Shown here one piece after another: positions 32,497-41,829 of a DNA stretch of 64,000 nt (the stretch's first letter is position 1; the number at the start of each line of letters is the position of its first letter). Position numbers and translations under genes: made by a program. This stretch comes from AWTP1-13 sp963832445 (GTDB taxonomy: Bacteria > Pseudomonadota > Alphaproteobacteria > Rhizobiales > Hyphomicrobiaceae): positions 1 through 64,000 of the forward strand of contig CAWHUM010000023.1 of the NCBI GenBank assembly GCA_963832445.1, given 5' to 3'. The notes beneath the pieces were generated by a model, which worked only from the letters and a program-made list of their open reading frames with translations, was not told the origin of the DNA and did no database searches.

Positions 32497-33388
32497 CGGT
32501 ATCGTCGCCGTAGATGCGGATGTAGCGCCCATCGACCTCGATGCCGACAAAGGGCTCGTCAAAGGCGATGCACAGGCGCTGGGCGAGATCGACGACCGCG
32601 TCGCTGCTGTCCGTCCGGATTCTGCCGATGAGCATCGATCTGCGCCGGCTTTCGTGAATGCCTTCTGCTGTTTGCACCGTGGCCGACGGGAACGTTCGCG
32701 CGATCGTTTGACAGAGCAGGTCGATATCGCCCGCGCCCAGCGGCCGGCACCGCGTGTTCGGCACGTAGACGAGATGCACCGGCTGACCTATGGCAGCATC
32801 GAGCTCGCGCCTCGCTGAAGCGCTGCCATCGATATCGCCGAGGCCTTCGGTCCTGATGGCCTGCTCCACTGCTTTTGCAGTATCGTCAAAGATGCGCTCG
32901 ATCTCGGCATTGCAGCCCCGTCCGGCATCCACCAGTTTGCGGCACGAGTCCAGGTAGCCAAGCCTGTGATCGTTCGACCAGCCGGCCGGTGGCGAGACCG
33001 CAATGGCGCGTAGGTTTGAGATGATATCCGCGAACTTCACAACCCGCGCCTCGCGCGACTTCTTGCTTATGCCCGCCAGCCGGACGCGTCGCCGCTCTGG
33101 CTTGGGCAAAGTCATATCATCCGAGTTCTCCTGGACGATGCGCGCAACGCGCTCGCCGAATGCCGCAGCCAACTCGTCGTAGCCGATGCGGGTGTCCTCG
33201 AGCACGTCGTGGAGCAACGCCGCGATAAGAACGTCCATGTCGCCGCCCTCAACCGACGCGACTAGGTCGCCCACTTCGATCAGGTGGTTAATGTAGGGCT
33301 CTTGGCTTGCCCCCTTGCGACGGTGGTTTCGATGGGCCTCGGCGGCGAAGACCAAGGCTTTCGTCAGTTGCCGCACATCGCTCGCCAT
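32492..33388 (-). CDS. HD-domain (RelA/SpoT hydrolase-like) protein, C-terminus ended by an IS
   Basis: 298 aa. The HD motif is split across HLIEVGDLVAS and IAALLHDVLEDTRIGYDELA, with VVKFADIISNLRAI further on, as in the (p)ppGpp hydrolase/Mesh1 branch. The metal ligands H..HD..D are present. The second half (GRGCNAEIERIFDDTAKAV onward) is less conserved. The last codons read GDDTA and the TAG stop lies within the IS1380 right repeat, so the original C-terminus has probably been replaced or lost. The start at 33388 (MASDVRQLTKALVFAAEAHR) looks natural. Likely a nucleotide phosphohydrolase. Confidence 0.75.
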   Translation of the reverse strand: MASDVRQLTKALVFAAEAHRNHRRKGASQEPYINHLIEVGDLVASVEGGDMDVLIAALLHDVLEDTRIGYDELAAAFGERVARIVQENSDDMTLPKPERRRVRLAGISKKSREARVVKFADIISNLRAIAVSPPAGWSNDHRLGYLDSCRKLVDAGRGCNAEIERIFDDTAKAVEQAIRTEGLGDIDGSASARRELDAAIGQPVHLVYVPNTRCRPLGAGDIDLLCQTIARTFPSATVQTAEGIHESRRRSMLIGRIRTDSSDAVVDLAQRLCIAFDEPFVGIEVDGRYIRIYGDDTA

Positions 33389-34146
33389 GATGCCACGCTG
33401 AGATCCGGTCTATCGGCGACTGAGCGCTATTGGGGAAAAGGATGTGCGTTCGATATTGCAGCGCCCCACCGCCTGCAAATGCCACCGCCTTTGGAGATAC
33501 GATCGCCGCAGTGGGTCGTCTCGTTGCAACACCTTTACGATCAAATCGAACTTAAGTCGTCGAGCATCGAGGCATCGAGGTGCGCCGCCATCGATACCAT
33601 TACTCCCGAGCCCTATAAGGTCTGCTTCAAGCACATCGAGGGGCATGGCTGTCCTCCGCTCTCGTGAACAGTGGCGCGTGTTGTCAGGCTTGAGTATCCG
33701 GCAAAACCCCTTGTGCAGTGCGAAAGACGGTGCCCCAGGAAATGCCGCTGGACGACTGAGGTCCTTTGTTGCGGTGCATGTGGCGCTGGTGGACCTTGTA
33801 TGCTGATGCGCTGAGCCAACTTTCATGGAAAAATGTGCGCGAGGGACCGTTTACGCCTGGCGTGCGATCAAATTCGTGATCGTTCTGACACACCGAGTCC
33901 ATGCGGATTGAAATGGTTGCCCCGCTCTCCGTCAGCAAGAACGCTGGCTTGAGTGTCCGCTTCTGACCCTCGCTGTGTCAAAACTCAGAAAAGAACGTAA
34001 ACCGAGGCAGCGCGCGCTTCAACTGCGCGACGCACCGGTTAAAGGCGTGGCGCAGAATCCATAGGCGCGCGGAGTTGACGAGAGCGGGCTGGAGCATACG
34101 TTACTCTTGAGGAACGATGCAGAGCCGCAGTCGCGCACGGTTTCGG
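33389..34146. other. 758-base intergenic stretch
   Basis: No supported gene on either strand. Parts near 33950-34000 resemble insertion-sequence ends (TGTCAAAACTCAGAA) but no element could be delimited. Confidence 0.35.
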
Positions 34147-34983
34147 TCAACGATTGGCCAAAGCACGAGACAACGGCATGAGGATGATCAACCCGACGAT
34201 GGCGACGACGATCACCATGACGACCACCCGGGGATCACTGAAGCTCTGACTCCCTACCACCAGTGCGGCTACAATGTTGCGCTGGCTGGTACCCAAAGCC
34301 AGGACAAGTCTCGTGTCGTTGCCCGGTCCCCCGAGCAACCACCCAATGGCAAAACCAAAAGCGATAAACAGAAGGCCCGCGAGGATGCCGCGTGTGCCGA
34401 AGACTTCCAGAACCTTGTCAATGTTCGCTGCAGTGATCAACAATACCAGCATGATGAGGCTGACGCTGGAAATCCGGTCAAGCACCGGCTTCACCCTTGC
34501 AGCCAATTCCTCATAACGCGATCTTAAGGCAAGCCCGATGCCGAGCGGGAGCAGCATGAGCAAGACGAGCGACAGCGCGATCTTCGTCGGATTGACCGCG
34601 ACACCCGGGAGCAGGAGCGGCAGCACCACAGGCAGATAACCGACTGTGACAACCATCAAGAGCACCATTGTGCCGACCGCAAAGGGGAGATTACCTTTGG
34701 CAAGCTCCGCCAGCTTCGGCAGGAATGGTGCGCCGGCTGCACACCCGAGCAGCAGCATGCCAATGCCCAGCGGTTGGTCGAGACGGAGTAAGGTCGACAA
34801 GGCCAAAGCGCAGAGCGGCATCAGGACAAAGTTGGACAAGAGCGCGAACACGATGAGCCGAGGATTGCGCAACGGGTGGATGATTCCAGAAATACTGAGC
34901 CCGATACCCATCGCCAACATGCTTGAAATCACAAAGCTAAGCATGGCGATTGTCGATGCCTTGCTGAAAAGGTCCCTTAACAT
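34147..34983 (-). CDS. bile acid:sodium symporter (BASS) family transporter
   Basis: 278 aa from ATG 34983 (MLRDLFSKASTIAMLSFVIS); an ATG five codons upstream is also possible. About nine hydrophobic helices. The family signature is the Na+-binding region GMLLLGCAAGAPFLPKLAEL and the second-half crossover ALGTSQRNIVAALVVGSQSF. BASS proteins carry organic anions such as pyruvate or pantoate with Na+. Substrate unknown. No partner gene; remnants lie on both sides. Confidence 0.85.
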   Translation of the reverse strand: MLRDLFSKASTIAMLSFVISSMLAMGIGLSISGIIHPLRNPRLIVFALLSNFVLMPLCALALSTLLRLDQPLGIGMLLLGCAAGAPFLPKLAELAKGNLPFAVGTMVLLMVVTVGYLPVVLPLLLPGVAVNPTKIALSLVLLMLLPLGIGLALRSRYEELAARVKPVLDRISSVSLIMLVLLITAANIDKVLEVFGTRGILAGLLFIAFGFAIGWLLGGPGNDTRLVLALGTSQRNIVAALVVGSQSFSDPRVVVMVIVVAIVGLIILMPLSRALANR

Positions 34984-35092
34984 CGGTGCCTCCAGCATCG
35001 AGACTTGAGCGGGCTCACGCGCTTAACGACGTTTGCGTCATGCCCTATCATGGCAAGCTGCTTCCTAAACCGCCCGTTTCGAGCAAGGCCGT

Positions 35093-35275
35093 TCACTTCA
35101 TCAGCGCGAGATTGCGCCAGAAGCTTTCTAAACTGCCCGTACCACCGAAGAGCGTGGTGGAGTTTGTCGAGTCCACGAGCACGACGTCCCCGACGCGCTG
35201 CTCGTTCGGTGGCATCCAGAGCAGGCAGTTGAACTCTGTGTTGCCGGCCGCCGTGAGTGGTCCACGTCCATTGTT
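35093..35275 (-). pseudogene. C-terminal coding relic, unidentified
   Basis: The minus strand is open for about 60 codons, reading TAAGNTEFNCLLWMPPNEQR, VGDVVLVDSTNSTTLFGG and TGSLESFWRNLALMK to a TGA at 35093-35095. Composition and hydrophobic patterning look like a genuine globular C-terminus but I do not recognise the family. Its upstream part is replaced by IS110 debris. Could be chance. Confidence 0.3.
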
Positions 35276-35329
35276 AGTTTAGAGACGGACGCGATGGTAT
35301 GGCCGGCGGAACGCTCTCGACAGCTGACG

Positions 35330-35610
35330 AGGCCGGCCATGCCGCGACCTGTTGGCCGGTGGTCTTGGTCTCGACGAAACGCATGCTTGGGCGCGTAACG
35401 GCTTCGCAGATCGCCTCGGCATCGGTCGCGTCGTTCTTCTGCCGCTTCATGTGAGGCTTTACATACGCGGGCGGCATAAGGCGGACGGTATGACCGAGCG
35501 CCTGCAACTCGCGCGACCAATGATGCGAGGTTGCGCACGCCTCGATAGCGGTCACAATCGGCCTAGACATCGCCAAGTCGCTGTTCCAGGTTCATGGCAC
35601 CACGGCATCA
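35330..35610. pseudogene. scrambled IS110 transposase fragments in opposite orientations
   Basis: On the minus strand from about 35550 down to 35335 the text reads SHHWSRELQALGHTVRLMPP, KPHMKRQKNDATDAEAICEA and VTRPSMRFVETKT, the middle of an IS110 transposase. Directly adjoining on the plus strand (35551-35600) is TIGLDIAKSLFQVHG, the N-terminus. The two pieces are head to head, so this is an inverted, recombined remnant. Confidence 0.7.
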
Positions 35611-35845
35611 AGAGTGGTCATAGCCCGACGGCGCCCAGGGATGCACGGTCGGTGCGCCAGGGTTTTTACTGATCGCTGGTTGTAGGTGGGTTGTGCGAGG
35701 TTGCACTAACGTCGGGCGCCGTGCCGACCGCGAAGCGATCCCTTGCGAGCCAATCATGACAAAGCTGTTCAAAGGCAAGAGCACTCTCGATAACGATGGG
35801 AGGTGGCAATGGTTTGCGCGATCCGAGTAGCGTCGGGCGCAGTCG

Positions 35846-36000
35846 TGCGATCAGACGAGAAGCGGCGGGCCCGGCTGAACATCATCGCAAGCATTCCCTG
35901 TGCGAGCGTGCCAGGGGAAAAGGCGAAGCTTCCCAAGCGTCACCTATCGGCCAAGGCTTCGCGGCAACTCACCCGCAAGTTCATTCCTGAGCCACACTAG
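35846..36000 (+). pseudogene. polyphosphate kinase 2 (PPK2) C-terminal fragment
   Basis: The plus frame ending at TAG 35998-36000 reads VVRSDEKRRARLNIIASIPC, ASVPGEKAKLPKRHLSAKAS and RKFIPEPH. This matches the C-terminal end of PPK2 enzymes (RSDDKRRARLN ... KLPKR ... KFVPE). The catalytic Walker A and B parts are absent. It directly precedes the SulP gene. Confidence 0.65.
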
Positions 36001-36017
36001 TCGACCCACCGTCGCTT

Positions 36018-37694
36018 ATGCCCTTTCTTCGGTATGTTCCATCAGCGCAGTGGCTTGTCGGCTATCGAATGAGTTCGCTCGCCGGCGACGTCCTAGCGGG
36101 CATAACGCTCGCCGCCTACGCTATCCCGGTGTCCCTAGCCTATGCTGCACTTGCTGGCTTGCCGCCTCAGGTCGGCATCTATGGCTATCTGCTCGGCGGG
36201 CTCGGCTATGCGCTGTTCGGTTCGTCGCGTCACCTGGCGGTTGGTCCGACATCTGCCATCTCCCTCATGGTTGCCAGCACCGTGAGCTCGATGGCCGAGG
36301 GAGATACGCAGCGCTACGTGCAGATCGCCAGTCTGGCCGGCTTCACGGTGGCCTTGCTCTGCTTTTTCGCGTGGGTGCTGCGGCTCAGCATGCTGGTTCG
36401 GCTCGTAAGCGACAGCATTTTGGTGGGCTTCAAGGCCGGTGCCGGATTGACGATCATCATGACCCAACTGCCAAGCCTATTTGGCGTTGACGGAGGCGGC
36501 CGCAACTTCTTCGAGCGAGCTGTGGTGTGGGCGGGCCAACTCGGCCAAACTGACCTCTTCGTACTCGCTATCGGGCTCGCTGCCATCCTGTTGCTCCTGT
36601 TGGGCGACCGCTTTCTGCCGGGACGACCAGTCGCCCTTGCCATCGTAGCGCTATCGATTGTCGCGGCGTTGGCGTTGGGGCTTCCGGCACTGGGGGTGCC
36701 AACGACCGGGAAAATCCCGGCCGGGCTACCTTCGTTGGAAGGCCCGGCGCTGCGCCTGAGGGACGTGGAGGGAATCGTTCCGCTTGCTGCGGGATGCCTC
36801 TTGCTCGCCTACATCGAGAGCATTTCTGCCGCTCGCACTTTTGCCGGAAAACACGGATACGACATTGACCTGCGACAGGAGTTTCTGGGCTTGGGCGCAG
36901 CCAACCTGGCCGCCGCTTGCGGTCACGGGTATCCAGTGGCGGGCGGATTGTCGCAAACGGCCGTCAACGACAAGGCAGGGGCGCGTACACAGCTCGCGCT
37001 CGTGTGCGCCTCGATCACACTCGCTTTCTGTCTGCTGTTTCTCACTGACCTGCTGAAAGATCTTCCAAAGGTTGTGCTGGCCGCCGTGGTGCTGGTCGCG
37101 GTGTACGGGCTGATCGATATTCGGACGATGATCCACATATGGCGGATCAGTAGGATCGACTTCTACGCGGCTGCAATAGCGCTCGCGGCCGTTCTGACGT
37201 TCGGCATTCTGCAAGGAATCCTACTGGCTGCCTTGGCTTCCATTCTGATGCTGTTGGCACGCGCATCGAGCCCGCATGTGGCGTTCCTCGGTCGTGTCCC
37301 TGGAACGAACAGCTTCTCCGATCTCGCCCGGCATCCAGACAACGAGGAATTGCCCAACGTCATTGCTTTCCGCCCCGAGGCCTCGTTGCTGTACGTCAAC
37401 GCCAACTCGGTGCTCGAAGCGGTTTTAAATCGCATCCAAGCGAGTGACCTCTCTAGAGTATGCTTGGTCGTTTGCGACCTCTCGGCGTCGCCTCACGTCG
37501 ATCTCGCGGGTTCGCGCATGCTGCACCAATTGCATGACGAGCTGACGCGACTTGGAATTGAACTCCGCATCGTCGCGGCGCGCGGACGGGTGCGGGACCT
37601 GTTGCGTGCCGACGGCATCGGCGAAAAAGTCGGAGGACTCAACCGTCTGATGACCCTGGACAGCCTCCTCGGCGGCTTGCAGCCGCACGCCTAG
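36018..37694 (+). CDS. SulP-family inorganic anion transporter with STAS domain
   Basis: 558 aa. The SulP membrane domain occupies residues 1 to about 420: DVLAGITLAAYAIPVSLAYA, GLPPQVGIYGYLLGGLGYAL, HLAVGPTSAISLMVAS and the FAGKHGYDIDLRQEFLGLGA segment with AACGHGYPVAGGLSQTAVND. A cytoplasmic STAS domain follows from about residue 445 (EASLLYVNANSVLEAVLNRI, VVCDLSASPHVDLAGSRMLH). Members carry sulfate, bicarbonate or other anions, usually with Na+ or H+; which one is not evident. No carbonic anhydrase is adjacent. Confidence 0.9.
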   Translation: MPFLRYVPSAQWLVGYRMSSLAGDVLAGITLAAYAIPVSLAYAALAGLPPQVGIYGYLLGGLGYALFGSSRHLAVGPTSAISLMVASTVSSMAEGDTQRYVQIASLAGFTVALLCFFAWVLRLSMLVRLVSDSILVGFKAGAGLTIIMTQLPSLFGVDGGGRNFFERAVVWAGQLGQTDLFVLAIGLAAILLLLLGDRFLPGRPVALAIVALSIVAALALGLPALGVPTTGKIPAGLPSLEGPALRLRDVEGIVPLAAGCLLLAYIESISAARTFAGKHGYDIDLRQEFLGLGAANLAAACGHGYPVAGGLSQTAVNDKAGARTQLALVCASITLAFCLLFLTDLLKDLPKVVLAAVVLVAVYGLIDIRTMIHIWRISRIDFYAAAIALAAVLTFGILQGILLAALASILMLLARASSPHVAFLGRVPGTNSFSDLARHPDNEELPNVIAFRPEASLLYVNANSVLEAVLNRIQASDLSRVCLVVCDLSASPHVDLAGSRMLHQLHDELTRLGIELRIVAARGRVRDLLRADGIGEKVGGLNRLMTLDSLLGGLQPHA

Positions 37695-38062
37695 TGTTCC
37701 TTCTGACCGCCCCTCTGCGCTGACCCCGCTGCCTTTGTGTCGGCAAGCATCACTTGGAACGGCTTCTCACCGCAGCTGCGTTGAACGAAGCGCGCGAATT
37801 TGTATGCAGCAACGCCGGGCAGCACCTCGACGGCCGAGTACTTGATGGGGTCGAGCATTGTCGATGCCCTAGGCCGAGTTGCAGCGAGGCGGCCACGTTC
37901 TCAGGCCGCGCCGCAGGCCGGAGAGACCCCAGCCCGGTCCAACCGGCACCAACAATGCTGAGATCGAGCTCGCTACGAGCCTGGCACGGTGGCACCCAAG
38001 GCGCACTCAGGGAAAGCACTGAACTCGGCTCGGTGGCCGCAGCCTTCGTGATGGTGCTCGAC
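37695..38062. other. intergenic, possible flavoprotein scrap
   Basis: 368 bases between convergent SulP and HlyD genes. The minus strand holds LDLSIVGAGWTGLGSL (near 37915-37965), which resembles the FAD-binding start of an oxidoreductase, but no further homology follows. No terminator hairpin was recognised. Confidence 0.35.
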
Positions 38063-39280
38063 TTAGTGAGAAACTCCAACCAGAACTTTAATCGGAAGAA
38101 CAACGGCCTGCAGCCGTAATATCATGGCGTGAACGATACCCACCGCATCAATGACGTGCAAAGACAGCCATCTCCAAAATCCAATGCCTCGCTTGGCCAA
38201 TTGATCGTGATTGTTAGTATAGGCGTTAGCAATGCAACTGCTACCGGCCGTTACGCCATCAAGGCCTCCCCTGTAGAGCGGCTCGAGAAAAACTGTCAAC
38301 GTTCCTGGACGCGTCACCTGCTGTAAATCAATAAGCTGTTCGGAGGATTTGATCTGCCCCGCCGCAATGAAATCCTGCACGCCCGTAACTACCATCGGTA
38401 TGATGGTCAGAGGCCTTGAGACGCACGTAACCTCGGCAATCATACCGGGCTTGATCACCTGAGCCTCGATCTGTCCGAATCCAGCTACTACTCGTTCTCC
38501 GACTCCGTTGGGGATGAGAACACCAGCAGGCCGCATGAGTGGGTTGACCATATCACCGACCCGAAGCACGAACTGCTCCACCCGCCCAGCGACACCGGCA
38601 CGCACGATCGTTTTGTCAAGTTCGACCTGAGCTTGATGCCTCGTGGCTTCGGCAGTCGCCTTCTCCGCAGGAAGCTGCGTCGAAAGCTTCGTCACAGCTG
38701 CTTCTTTGTTGGCGATTTTTGCGTTCAAGGTTCCCTGTCGGACCTCGACAAGCTTTTCAAGTTTTTCGATTTCACGGCGCGCGACGACGTGAGCAATCGA
38801 CTGCTTGGTCTTTAGCTCGTCGATGGCCGCTTGGTGGGCAGCCGTCGCTTCTTCCACCTGACCTTCTGCTGCAGCGATCTCGGCGCGCGCCGTGACCATC
38901 CGCGCTTCGATTTCGGCTATGTTTCGCGTGGCGACCTCGAGCGCCGCTTGCTGCTTGGCACTGTCCAGCCTGAAGATGGGTGCGCCTTTGGCGACTTCGG
39001 CGCTGACGTCGACATCGATCTGGGCCACCCGGCCGCTGGTTTCAGGCACGATGGGTACGGCGCGAAATAGGCTGACTGCATTGGTCGTCGATGGATGGAA
39101 ATAGAAGACTATCGTGATGAGCAGTATCGTCAACATCAGGCATGTAGTAATGCCATACCTCAATTCGTATCCGGCCGAGAAAATCGTGATCTCGCGACCA
39201 AGTCGCTTTCCTTGCACATAGCGTCTGTACAAATAATCCGGGACGAGAGTGAATAATGAGCAGAACAGCAGCTCAAGCAT
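38063..39280 (-). CDS. HlyD/EmrA-type membrane fusion protein
   Basis: 405 aa. An N-terminal membrane region (LTILLITIVFYFHPSTTNAV) is followed by the biotinyl-lipoyl-like half VPETSGRVAQIDVDVSAEVA, a long alpha-helical hairpin (residues about 110-215, rich in Ala, Glu and Lys), the second lipoyl half KTIVRAGVAGRVEQFVLRVG, and a beta-barrel region. These proteins link an inner-membrane transporter to the outer membrane, but no transporter gene follows. Its start lies 4 bases after the stop of the small membrane-protein gene; the pair form an operon, as in YibH/YiaV-type pairs of proteobacteria. Confidence 0.85.
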   Translation of the reverse strand: MLELLFCSLFTLVPDYLYRRYVQGKRLGREITIFSAGYELRYGITTCLMLTILLITIVFYFHPSTTNAVSLFRAVPIVPETSGRVAQIDVDVSAEVAKGAPIFRLDSAKQQAALEVATRNIAEIEARMVTARAEIAAAEGQVEEATAAHQAAIDELKTKQSIAHVVARREIEKLEKLVEVRQGTLNAKIANKEAAVTKLSTQLPAEKATAEATRHQAQVELDKTIVRAGVAGRVEQFVLRVGDMVNPLMRPAGVLIPNGVGERVVAGFGQIEAQVIKPGMIAEVTCVSRPLTIIPMVVTGVQDFIAAGQIKSSEQLIDLQQVTRPGTLTVFLEPLYRGGLDGVTAGSSCIANAYTNNHDQLAKRGIGFWRWLSLHVIDAVGIVHAMILRLQAVVLPIKVLVGVSH

Positions 39281-39283
39281 GAC

Positions 39284-39655
39284 TCACGTTCCCTGCGGGG
39301 GCGGGTCGCTTGATTTAGGTGGGCCGGGATTGGTGCTCGTTCCGGGTGTCGCACCAGCTATTTGCTCTAGCGAGCCAGCAATTCGCCCAAGCAGACCTGT
39401 GAAGTCCGGCATTGGGATCTTCACAAGTGCAATCAATAGCGCCAGCACCCAGAACAGGTGTATGTGGGTGAGAAGTGAAAGCAGCGCCAGCGCTGCTACG
39501 ATATCGAATTGCGCTTTGGTTGAATTGTGCACCAACCGCTCAGGCAGGTTGTGCAGCCAGAAGAAGAAGACGCCAAATCCCAGGACGACAGCTACCACAA
39601 CCAGAGCGATGATAACGAGTAGAACATCCGTTTCCCCTGGAGCCGTAATAAACAT
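39284..39655 (-). CDS. small inner-membrane protein paired with HlyD
   Basis: At least 123 aa from ATG 39655 (MFITAPGETDVLLVIIALVV). Two or three hydrophobic helices follow (ALVVVAVVLGFGVFFFWL, ALALLSLLTHIHLFWVLALL) and then a Pro-rich tail. The reading frame stays open upstream and encodes a signal-peptide-like stretch (VAAVIITSLLGPASALEVHP at about 39690-39755), so the true start is probably farther upstream; ATG 39961 is the only clear one in frame. Function unknown; proteins of this type accompany HlyD genes in several alphaproteobacteria. Confidence 0.65.
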   Translation of the reverse strand: MFITAPGETDVLLVIIALVVVAVVLGFGVFFFWLHNLPERLVHNSTKAQFDIVAALALLSLLTHIHLFWVLALLIALVKIPMPDFTGLLGRIAGSLEQIAGATPGTSTNPGPPKSSDPPPQGT

Positions 39656-40395
39656 GGGTTGATGATTGACTGCTAAGGGATTTCTGGTGGATGGGTGAAC
39701 CTCAAGTGCAGAGGCGGGACCCAGAAGAGATGTGATTATTACGGCAGCGACGGTCTTGCCGATGACTGGTTTGCAGACCGGTCTTGTGCAGGCCGAGGTG
39801 CGTAGCAGATGTGGCGCTCGCGGTGGCGGAACGGGAAACAGGCCAATACTGCGGCCTCTAATGTCAGATCCGGCTCCTCTCGCCGCTGCGGAATGGGTCA
39901 ATCCCGAGGCAGCGCTTGCGGCTACTCCCAATTGAGGTTCCGCCAAGTCGCCGCGCGCCATCTTCGACCTCCTAGTCGGCGCAACTGGAGTTCGTTCGCC
40001 AACCCCTGAGGCGGGCCGTTTCCCAGTCCTCGGGTACCCGATTGCTCGGTACGTTTGCATGCGCGGCCCTAGAACTCAGTATCGGGGTTTGGCCGCAGGT
40101 CGGCCCGAAGAAACCCGCATGTCATTTGAGCTCAGACGAATGTCCGTGCTGGTAAAGAAAATCGCTAGCGCGAGTGCGGGATGCTGCGTCGGTCGGCCCT
40201 AGTGGGGTTTGGGGTTCCACCCGATAGGCCGGCGTGGGAGCCACCCGTAGGGTAACGGCCCATGAGCTTGAGCGATGACGCCAGAAGTGACGGCGTGTTT
40301 GCTTCACTGTCAATCGTAATGCAAGCGAGAGCGGGGAGGACAGACGCTGCGCCCGCATCAGCGCAGTGAGATAGGCAGTAGCGGTACGTCACCCC
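39656..40395. other. divergent intergenic region
   Basis: The first about 100 bases probably encode the extra N-terminus of the small membrane protein. The remainder, up to the phosphotransacylase start, has no supported gene or clear promoter. Confidence 0.35.
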
Positions 40396-41358
40396 ATGAC
40401 CAAGAAGGCAGTTGTCACTCAGCTTCGCCAGCACGAGAAGTATGAACGCTTGGTCGCCGCGATCAAGGGGCTGCCGCCGCTCGCAACAGCGGTCGCACAT
40501 CCCTGCGACGAGTCCTCGCTCAGGGGAGTGCTGGAGGCGGGTGAGGCGGGACTCATTGCGCCCATTCTCGTCGGTGCCCAGGAGAGGATTCGCAGCCTCG
40601 CAATGTCACTCGGTCTCAACATCGAAGGCATCGACATTATCGATGTTCCGCACAGCCAGGCGGCGGCAGAGAAGGCAGTCGAGCTTGTTCGTGCAGGCAA
40701 AGCCGAGCTGTTGATGAATGGAAGCCTCCATTCGGATGAGTTCCTCGGGGCAGTCACGAAGCGTGAGACGGGGCTTCGCACCGCCCGCCGCATCAGCCAC
40801 GTTTTTGTCATGGACGTTCCGAACCATCCGGAGACGCTGTTCATCACCGACGCGGCGGTGAACATCGCGCCCGATCTGATGGCCAAGCGCGACATCATTC
40901 AGAACGCGATCGACCTGTATGTCGGACTCGGGCTCGGCACGCCAAGGGTCGCCATTTTGTCAGCGGTCGAGACAGTGAACCCGAGCATTCCCTCGACTAT
41001 CGACGCAGCGGCTCTGTGCAAAATGGCGGATCGCGGCCAGATCACCGGTGGCGAACTCGATGGCCCGCTCGCCTTCGACAACGCGATCAGCCCGGAGGCG
41101 GCGCGCATAAAGGGCATCAAGTCGCCGGTCGCAGGCCGGGCGCAGATCCTGGTCGTGCCCGACCTCGAATCCGGCAACATGCTTGCCAAGAACTTGACAT
41201 TCCTCTCCAGAGCCGATGCTGCCGGTATCGTGCTCGGCGCGCGCGTGCCCATCATACTGACCTCGCGCGCGGACAACTTGCGGACCCGCATGGCGTCGTG
41301 CGCCGTTGCCATGCTCTTGGCTCACAGCCGAAGGACGAAAGAGCCAATTCGGGCCTGA
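40396..41358 (+). CDS. phosphate acetyl/butyryltransferase
   Basis: 320 aa, the short single-domain type. Recognisable PTA_PTB segments: AGLIAPILVGAQERIRSLAM, KAELLMNGSLHSDEFLGAVT, RRISHVFVMDVPNHPETLFI, TDAAVNIAPDLMAKRDIIQN, GGELDGPLAFDNAISPEAAR and AGRAQILVVPDLESGNMLAK. It transfers an acyl group between CoA and phosphate in the cytoplasm. In rhizobia-like genomes it normally precedes acetate kinase; here only a vestige of an ackA start follows. The enzyme may therefore be left without its usual partner in this locus. Confidence 0.9.
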   Translation: MTKKAVVTQLRQHEKYERLVAAIKGLPPLATAVAHPCDESSLRGVLEAGEAGLIAPILVGAQERIRSLAMSLGLNIEGIDIIDVPHSQAAAEKAVELVRAGKAELLMNGSLHSDEFLGAVTKRETGLRTARRISHVFVMDVPNHPETLFITDAAVNIAPDLMAKRDIIQNAIDLYVGLGLGTPRVAILSAVETVNPSIPSTIDAAALCKMADRGQITGGELDGPLAFDNAISPEAARIKGIKSPVAGRAQILVVPDLESGNMLAKNLTFLSRADAAGIVLGARVPIILTSRADNLRTRMASCAVAMLLAHSRRTKEPIRA

Positions 41359-41361
41359 GCC

Positions 41362-41393
41362 ATCAACGAAACCATCCTCGTGCTCAACGCCGA
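41362..41393 (+). pseudogene. vestige of an acetate kinase (ackA) start
   Basis: Directly after the phosphotransacylase stop the plus strand reads INETILVLNA, equivalent to the universal acetate kinase N-terminus ETILVLNAGSSS. The codons after it (DPAV, stop) no longer match. Very short, but position and phase are exactly those expected for ackA. Confidence 0.45.
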
Positions 41394-41829
41394 TCCGGCG
41401 GTGTGATGCTCGTCTACTTGTCTCGATAGATGCACAGTGACGACCTCGCGCTCACAACTGACGTGACCGCTCGTGTTGGAAGGCACCCTTTCAAAACGTC
41501 TCCAGCCGTGACCTGTTGCGCGACAACCCTCGGCGTCAAGCCCACCTCGAGAAAGTGATGGCGACCTCAACGCAGCGACGGCACATGGTGCCCGCATGCT
41601 GAGAAACGGACTGGGCGGTGGAGCGCTGTCCCAGCGCGCGGCGATCGACACGACCGGGGCAAAGACCGTGGTAACCAACGATGGATCCGAAGACACTTTC
41701 GGGGTTTCCCCTGAGTATTTTTGCGGCCGAGCAAGCGGCTAGCATTGATGCCAAGGCGCTCGGCGAGCGCGACCTGGGCCAGCTTCTGCCTGTCGAATGG
41801 CACGGCGGGGCGTAGAAGGAGAATCATTC
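41394..41829. other. intergenic after the ackA vestige
   Basis: 436 bases in which the body of ackA would be expected; no acetate kinase motif was found on either strand. Probably decayed sequence. Confidence 0.4.
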
